Positions 7,021 to 9,988 of a stretch of 9,988 bases of DNA are shown piece after piece. Position numbers and translations under genes: made by a program. The stretch covers positions 1-9,988 of the forward strand of contig JAUPVN010000122.1 in assembly GCA_030917025.1 (NCBI GenBank), in the 5' to 3' direction. Position 1 is the stretch's first letter; every line of letters starts with the position of its first letter. The DNA is from Patescibacteria group bacterium (GTDB lineage: Bacteria; Patescibacteriota; Saccharimonadia; Saccharimonadales; CAIOMD01). The notes under the pieces were generated by a model. That model searched no databases and had not been told where the DNA came from. It saw nothing but the letters and a program-made list of their open reading frames with translations.

Positions 7021-7048
7021 TTGTAATGTTTAGCACTTTATTTATAAT
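7021..7048 (+). promoter_or_regulatory. Promoter of the signal peptidase gene
   Basis: TTGTAA (7021-7026), a 16-base spacer, and a perfect TATAAT (7043-7048) precede lepB, giving a leader of about 14 bases without a Shine-Dalgarno. A second -10-like TACAAT at 7054-7059 would give a leaderless transcript. The divergent LCP promoter lies immediately to the left, so the two promoters share a region of about 80 bases and could be co-regulated. Confidence 0.5.
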
Positions 7049-7068
7049 TCGGTTACAATAAATGAATA

Positions 7069-7827
7069 ATGCAACCACAAAATAATCAATATAAACCACC
7101 CCAATCTATAGATGGTATACAACCGCCAACTAACTCCTACCAAGCAACAGATAGCAGACAGCCTGGCGGAAACTATCAGTTACCACCACCAAAGCCAAAA
7201 GATCCAAAACGTAAAAAAGATGATGTTAAGAGCTTTTTTTATACAATTTTGCTGTTTGTTATTGCAATATCGGCGGCATTTATTATGATTGTTTTTGTTT
7301 TTCAGAGTTATATTGTAGATGGGTCTAGTATGGAGCCCACTTTGCAAAACGGAAACCGTGTTTTTGTATTAAAATTGCCTAAAACAATAGCCAATTTACA
7401 AGGTAAAGAGTTTACCCCTGCCAGAGGCGAAGTTATTATTTTTAAAAAACCTACAGCAGATGGTACTCAGCTAATTAAAAGAGTTATAGGTGTACCCGGA
7501 GACAGAGTTACCCTGCAAAATGGAGAACTAAAAATATATAACGCCGAGCACCCAGATGGCTACAATCCAGACCAGGGTACAGATTATGGTGATACTTTAC
7601 AGCCTATAGATTTTGTAGGGAACGATATTATTGATGTGCAAATAAAAGAGGGCCAACTTTTTGTAATGGGAGACAACAGAACCTCTGGTGGATCTTTTGA
7701 CTCTCATACCGGCCTTGGGCTGGTGCCCGTAGAAAACATTGTTGGCCGGCTTTGGGTTAGATATTACCCATTAAGCGAATTTAAGGTTTTTTCTGATACT
7801 TTGGTTAATCTTGTAACTGCTTTATAA
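7069..7827 (+). CDS. lepB: Type I signal peptidase
   Basis: Removes signal peptides from exported proteins at the outer membrane-leaflet surface by a Ser-Lys dyad (S26 family). The 252-residue protein has a Pro/Gln-rich polar tail (1-53) ending in the basic run KPKDPKRKKDD, one transmembrane helix (about 55-79), and the catalytic domain. DGSSMEPTL gives nucleophile Ser87; LIKRVIGVPGDRV gives general base Lys137; MGDNRTSGGSFDSHTGLG is the conserved box E. All key residues are present. The Pro-rich cytoplasmic tail is longer than in most Gram-positive enzymes. The ATG at 7069 is chosen because the earlier ATG at 7062 stops after seven codons. Its end overlaps the convergent parB end by 23 bases. 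Its divergent partner is the LCP envelope operon. Confidence 0.93.
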   Translation: MQPQNNQYKPPQSIDGIQPPTNSYQATDSRQPGGNYQLPPPKPKDPKRKKDDVKSFFYTILLFVIAISAAFIMIVFVFQSYIVDGSSMEPTLQNGNRVFVLKLPKTIANLQGKEFTPARGEVIIFKKPTADGTQLIKRVIGVPGDRVTLQNGELKIYNAEHPDGYNPDQGTDYGDTLQPIDFVGNDIIDVQIKEGQLFVMGDNRTSGGSFDSHTGLGLVPVENIVGRLWVRYYPLSEFKVFSDTLVNLVTAL

Positions 7828-8668
7828 GCCTTTTATATTCATCGTTAGAGCTATAACGTATTATTATTCTACCCTGTTTTGTGTTGCCAGAAATAGCAAC
7901 TGGTACACCGTATTTTTTTGTTAATAATGGTACGGTTTTATTTGTTTTTTTAACTTGTTCGGCTGCAACCTTAGAAATTTTATTGCCCTTAAGTGACTGT
8001 GCACGCACCTCTGCTTGGCGCACAGATAGTTTATTTTTTAGCAGTTCTTTATATAATATCTTTTGCTTTAACGGGTGCTTAGCTAAAGATAATAAGGCCC
8101 TTGCATGACCTTCTGTTATATCACCGTCTTGTAAAGATTTTTGCATGTCTGCAGGCAATTGTAGTAAACGCATTGTGTTAACAATAGTTGTATAGGCTTT
8201 ACCCAAACGTTTTGCAATATCTTCATAACTTTGTTGGTAGTCTATATGTAAACGCTGAATAGATTTTGCAAGTTCTAGTGCATTTAAGTCTGCGCGTTGA
8301 ACGTTTTCTAGTATAGAAAACTCTAAGCTCTGCAGCTCTGTAACGTCTTTTACAATTACCGGTACGGTTTTTAAATTTACTTGTTCGGCCGCTCTCCACC
8401 GGCGCTCACCAGCAATGATTGTATACATATTTTGTTCATCTTGAGAAACAATAATTGGTTGCAGTATACCCTGTTCTTTTATGCTTTGTGCAAGCTGAGC
8501 AAGTTCTTTTGCATCAAAATTTTCCCTGGGCTGCGACTGGTTTGCTTTGATGTTTTTTATAGCGATATGCTGTATTTTGTCGTGCTTTGTGGTGCTAACA
8601 ATATCTATGCTAGACCCAACCGGCACCAAAGAATCAAAACCCTTTCCTAAACCTTTTGTTTTAGACAC
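7805..8668 (-). CDS. parB: Chromosome-partitioning protein ParB
   Basis: ParB is a CTP-dependent DNA clamp that loads at parS sites and, with ParA, segregates chromosomes. The 287-residue protein opens with the family signature KGLGKGFDSLVP (5-16). The ParB/Srx N-terminal domain (about 32-107) contains NQSQPRENFD (43-52) and the CTP-binding motif GERRWRAA (87-94); ENVQRADLN (121-129) precedes the helix-turn-helix region (about 147-170, YEDIAKRLGKAYTTIVNTMRLL). The C-terminal dimerisation domain spans about 240-287. It starts with GTG at 8668, overlapping the end of parA by eight bases, with AAGGAGG nine bases upstream. This is a translationally coupled operon. No canonical parS palindrome (GTTTCACGTGAAAC type) is visible in the window, so its binding site is unknown. 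A Noc-type paralogue is unlikely given the adjacent parA. Confidence 0.93.
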   Translation of the reverse strand: MSKTKGLGKGFDSLVPVGSSIDIVSTTKHDKIQHIAIKNIKANQSQPRENFDAKELAQLAQSIKEQGILQPIIVSQDEQNMYTIIAGERRWRAAEQVNLKTVPVIVKDVTELQSLEFSILENVQRADLNALELAKSIQRLHIDYQQSYEDIAKRLGKAYTTIVNTMRLLQLPADMQKSLQDGDITEGHARALLSLAKHPLKQKILYKELLKNKLSVRQAEVRAQSLKGNKISKVAAEQVKKTNKTVPLLTKKYGVPVAISGNTKQGRIIIRYSSNDEYKRLIKQLQD

Positions 8669-9422
8669 GTTGCAATACCTCCTTTGTTAACGCCTTATAG
8701 CTACGCGCTCCTTTAGACCATTTATCATACAATGCAATTGGCTCTCCATGGCTTGGTGCTTCTGCCAGCCTAACGTTACGCGGAATAACTGTTTTACATA
8801 CTAAATTGCCAAACACTCTTTCTACCTCTACTTTTACCTGAGTACTTAAAGATGTTCGGCTATCGTACATTGTTAAAACAACGCCTAAAATGCTTAAGTC
8901 TGGGTTTAGTCGTTCTTGTACTTTTTGGATTGTTTGCACTAATTGGCCAACTCCCTCCATGGCGTAATATTCTGTTTGAACAGGAATTAAAACATGCGTT
9001 GCGGCGGTTAAGGCATTAATGCTTAATAGCCCAAGCGATGGTGGGCAGTCTATAAAACAAACATCATAATTGTTTGCTACATCGGCCATGGCATTTGCTA
9101 AAACATATTCTCTTTTAGGAACTTCTACAAGTTCTACTTCTGCGCCAGAAAGATTGTTATTGGCTGGTATAATTGTTAAGTTATTTACATTTGTTGCATG
9201 TCGCACATTATTGAGTAAGTCATTACCAACCATAACATCATACATACCACTAGTAAGTTCAAATTTATTTATACCAAAACCACTAGTAGCATTACCTTGT
9301 GGGTCTAAGTCTATTACCAATACGTTTTTGCCCATTTTGGCAGCATAAGTTGCAAGATTAATAGTGGTGGTTGTTTTTCCCACCCCACCCTTTTGGTTTA
9401 CAACTGCAATAATAGCACTCAT
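8661..9422 (-). CDS. parA: Chromosome-partitioning ATPase ParA (Soj)
   Basis: A deviant-Walker ATPase that binds DNA non-specifically as an ATP dimer and is released by ParB, driving origin segregation. The 253-residue length without an N-terminal helix-turn-helix is the usual chromosomal Soj-type size. The deviant Walker A is KGGVGKTT (11-18) with signature Lys11; Walker A' is VLVIDLDPQGN (34-44); Walker B is CFIDCPPSLG (122-131); EYYAMEGVGQL (151-161) and PRNVRLAEAPSHGEP (214-228) are further signatures. All catalytic residues are intact. The ATG at 9422 follows a weak AAAAGGG-type ribosome site and a TGnTATACA extended -10. It is the first gene of the parAB pair and overlaps parB by eight bases. 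A MinD-like ATPase is excluded by the Soj signatures and parB linkage. Confidence 0.95.
   Translation of the reverse strand: MSAIIAVVNQKGGVGKTTTTINLATYAAKMGKNVLVIDLDPQGNATSGFGINKFELTSGMYDVMVGNDLLNNVRHATNVNNLTIIPANNNLSGAEVELVEVPKREYVLANAMADVANNYDVCFIDCPPSLGLLSINALTAATHVLIPVQTEYYAMEGVGQLVQTIQKVQERLNPDLSILGVVLTMYDSRTSLSTQVKVEVERVFGNLVCKTVIPRNVRLAEAPSHGEPIALYDKWSKGARSYKALTKEVLQRV
8678..8684 (-). promoter_or_regulatory. Shine-Dalgarno that fixes the GTG start of parB
   Basis: AAGGAGG on the minus strand lies within the last codons of parA, nine bases before the GTG at 8668. It supports the non-ATG start and coupling of parB to parA. Confidence 0.7.
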
Positions 9423-9441
9423 TTTTGTATGCCCTTTTATA

Positions 9442-9450
9442 TGTATAGCA
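9442..9450 (-). promoter_or_regulatory. Extended -10 element of the parAB operon
   Basis: TG-C-TATACA on the minus strand would start transcription near 9435, leaving a leader of about 13 bases with a weak AAGGG. The expected -35 position (9465-9470) holds CTCAAG, a poor match, and falls between the arms of the inverted repeat at 9458-9483, so a bound regulator could block or replace polymerase contacts there. Confidence 0.4.
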
Positions 9451-9453
9451 TAT

Positions 9454-9483
9454 CACTTATAGTGCTTGAGGTAAACCACTATA
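9454..9483. repeat. Inverted/direct repeat cluster (CACTATA half-sites) upstream of parA
   Basis: TATAGTG (9458-9464) and CACTATA (9477-9483) form a perfect 7-bp inverted repeat with a 12-base spacer. The left part is also a small palindrome, CACT-TAT-AGTG (9454-9464), so three CACT/AGTG half-sites occur in 30 bases. The cluster overlaps the presumed -35 region of parAB. It could be an operator for autoregulation, or a non-canonical ParB site; both are inference. Confidence 0.45.
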
Positions 9484-9607
9484 ATACCGTTATTAATCTG
9501 ATAATTATATACTATTAATTATAATTTAAAAACATTTTCTATATTACTTTTGCCGTAAAGCCCTACTCTTTTTTTATATATATCTTATTTTAAAAACCAA
9601 TCCTTAT

Positions 9608-9631
9608 TTTACTTTTGCCCCCAAAAGTAAA
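9608..9631. repeat. Perfect hairpin, 10-bp stem with a four-C loop
   Basis: TTTACTTTTG-CCCC-CAAAAGTAAA is a perfect inverted repeat with a tetraloop. Neither side is followed by a T-tract, so it does not look like an intrinsic terminator. Its left arm repeats the TTACTTTTGCC found 65 bases earlier at 9544-9554. Confidence 0.6.
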
Positions 9632-9681
9632 TCAAAAGTGCTAGGCAGGCATTTTAGATGTGGCGTTGTTATAACTTTATT

Positions 9682-9775
9682 GCAACTACAAAAAGAACTC
9701 CTCTCTAGCTAAAGCCAGTTCGTTCGGCCCAAAATGCCATTAATTATATAGAACCATTTTGGGCTTTAGCTTTTT
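9682..9775 (+). ncRNA. Candidate small RNA ending at the large hairpin
   Basis: An extended -10 (TG-T-TATAAC, 9667-9675) precedes the terminator-like hairpin by about 30 bases. Transcription would begin near 9682 and end in the T-run at 9771-9775, giving an RNA of about 90 nucleotides. The unpaired 5' part contains AACTCCTCTC, which could pair with Shine-Dalgarno sequences. It matches no RNA family I recognise (not tmRNA, RNase P RNA or SRP RNA). The hairpin could instead terminate a longer transcript; no expression evidence exists here. Confidence 0.28.
9707..9775 (+). terminator. Bulged long hairpin followed by T5, rightward intrinsic terminator
   Basis: The 3' arm (9755-9771) pairs over 17 bases with a 5' arm split in two: AGCTAAAGCC (9707-9716) and GCCCAAAATG (9727-9736). 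About ten extra bases (AGTTCGTTCG) between the two parts form an asymmetric bulge. The loop is 18 bases. A run of five T follows at 9771-9775, so it works as a terminator only in the rightward direction. No gene in this window reads into it, so it would serve a small RNA or act as insulation. Confidence 0.5.
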
Positions 9776-9988
9776 GCCTTAACCGTTGCCCTAAAGCAAT
9801 ACCAACCCAGATCTAAAAAGATGCCTAGAACCTAGGGCGCATAATACACGTTAGGATAACAATTACTTAACCAGCTGTTGCGCTTAACTAGCATCTTATT
9901 ACCTTGTTAGTTTAGATATTGTAATAATTATCATATATTAATAAAAAAGCTGTTTAAGCTGTTACTGTTCTTAAAGTATTAAAAGTAA

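Larger units (their letters stand above)
9423..9988. other. 566-bp non-coding region upstream of parA
   Basis: No reading frame longer than about 20 codons with a plausible start exists on either strand. The region holds the parAB promoter, the half-site cluster, two copies of TTACTTTTGCC (9544-9554, 9609-9619), a perfect hairpin (9608-9631), a large terminator-like hairpin (9707-9775), small palindromes at 9811-9836, a CTTAAC pair (9866-9871, 9883-9888), and two tandem 9-base AAGCTGTT(T/A) units (9947-9964). I see no DnaA boxes (TTATNCACA) or canonical parS. Proximity to parAB makes an origin-adjacent position possible but unproven. Confidence 0.5.

Noticed and set aside
7881..9348. Plus-strand ORFs of 75-92 codons opposite parB and parA
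   Set aside because: They are antisense to confidently identified parAB genes and have no recognisable features.
9682..9775. tmRNA, RNase P RNA or SRP RNA in the region upstream of parA
   Set aside because: I looked for their conserved cores (for example GAGGAAAGUCCG of RNase P RNA or a 3' CCA-ending acceptor stem) on both strands and found none.
9837..9897. 20-codon minus-strand ORF (MLVKRNSWLSNC…) and an 11-codon ORF at about 9704-9739
   Set aside because: They are too short, lack ribosome sites, and are expected by chance; the second overlaps the hairpin.
9423..9988. Chromosomal origin (oriC)
   Set aside because: Proximity to parAB and A/T-rich repeats hint at it, but no DnaA box cluster and no dnaA gene are visible, so it is not called.
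1..9988. CRISPR array, insertion sequence, prophage or toxin-antitoxin pair
   Set aside because: No regularly spaced repeats, transposase, integrase or terminal inverted repeats were found; the small ORFs at the left edge have no toxin or antitoxin motifs.

Overview
The window looks like a piece of a small-genome Patescibacteria (Candidate Phyla Radiation) chromosome, possibly Saccharibacteria (TM7). This is inferred from the style of the proteins, not proven: the LCP protein carries the GKGGDAHDGG…LTDT variant I associate with this group, PrmC has NLPY instead of NPPY, the DNA is A/T-rich, genes are packed tightly, and several genes lack leaders. The standard bacterial code fits: all eight large complete frames are full length with no internal TGA, and each ends in TAA or TAG.

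Layout. (1) 1-1202, leftward: the N-terminal part of an acidic, coiled-coil-rich protein runs off the left edge (1-751). Its start overlaps by one base the stop of a 45-codon ORF (751-888). Further upstream is a startless or damaged frame (969-1202). None is recognised. (2) 1245-3346, rightward: an orphan protein with a transglutaminase/papain-like Cys-His-acid core plus TPR-like repeats, then PrmC, the release-factor glutamine methyltransferase. (3) 3343-6990, leftward, an apparent envelope operon: a LytR-CpsA-Psr (LCP) glycopolymer transferase, an uncharacterised multispanning membrane protein, and a membrane-anchored HtrA-type serine protease with a PDZ domain. (4) 7069-7827, rightward and divergent from the operon: type I signal peptidase. 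(5) 7805-9422, leftward: parA-parB. (6) 9423-9988: a 566-bp non-coding region upstream of parA with inverted repeats, a candidate parA promoter/operator, and a strong rightward terminator-like hairpin that may end a small RNA.

How it fits together: the central block is a cell-surface set. Signal peptidase and HtrA handle secretion and extracytoplasmic protein quality control, and LCP attaches polymers to the wall. ParA/ParB handle chromosome segregation, and a parAB locus often lies near the replication origin, so the structured right-hand region deserves attention. Several first-in-transcript genes have a -10 element so close to the start codon that the mRNA would be leaderless or nearly so, whereas internal genes (parB, htrA) have strong Shine-Dalgarno sequences. 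The least ordinary items are the transglutaminase-TPR protein, the unknown coiled-coil locus at the left edge, and the structured region at the right.
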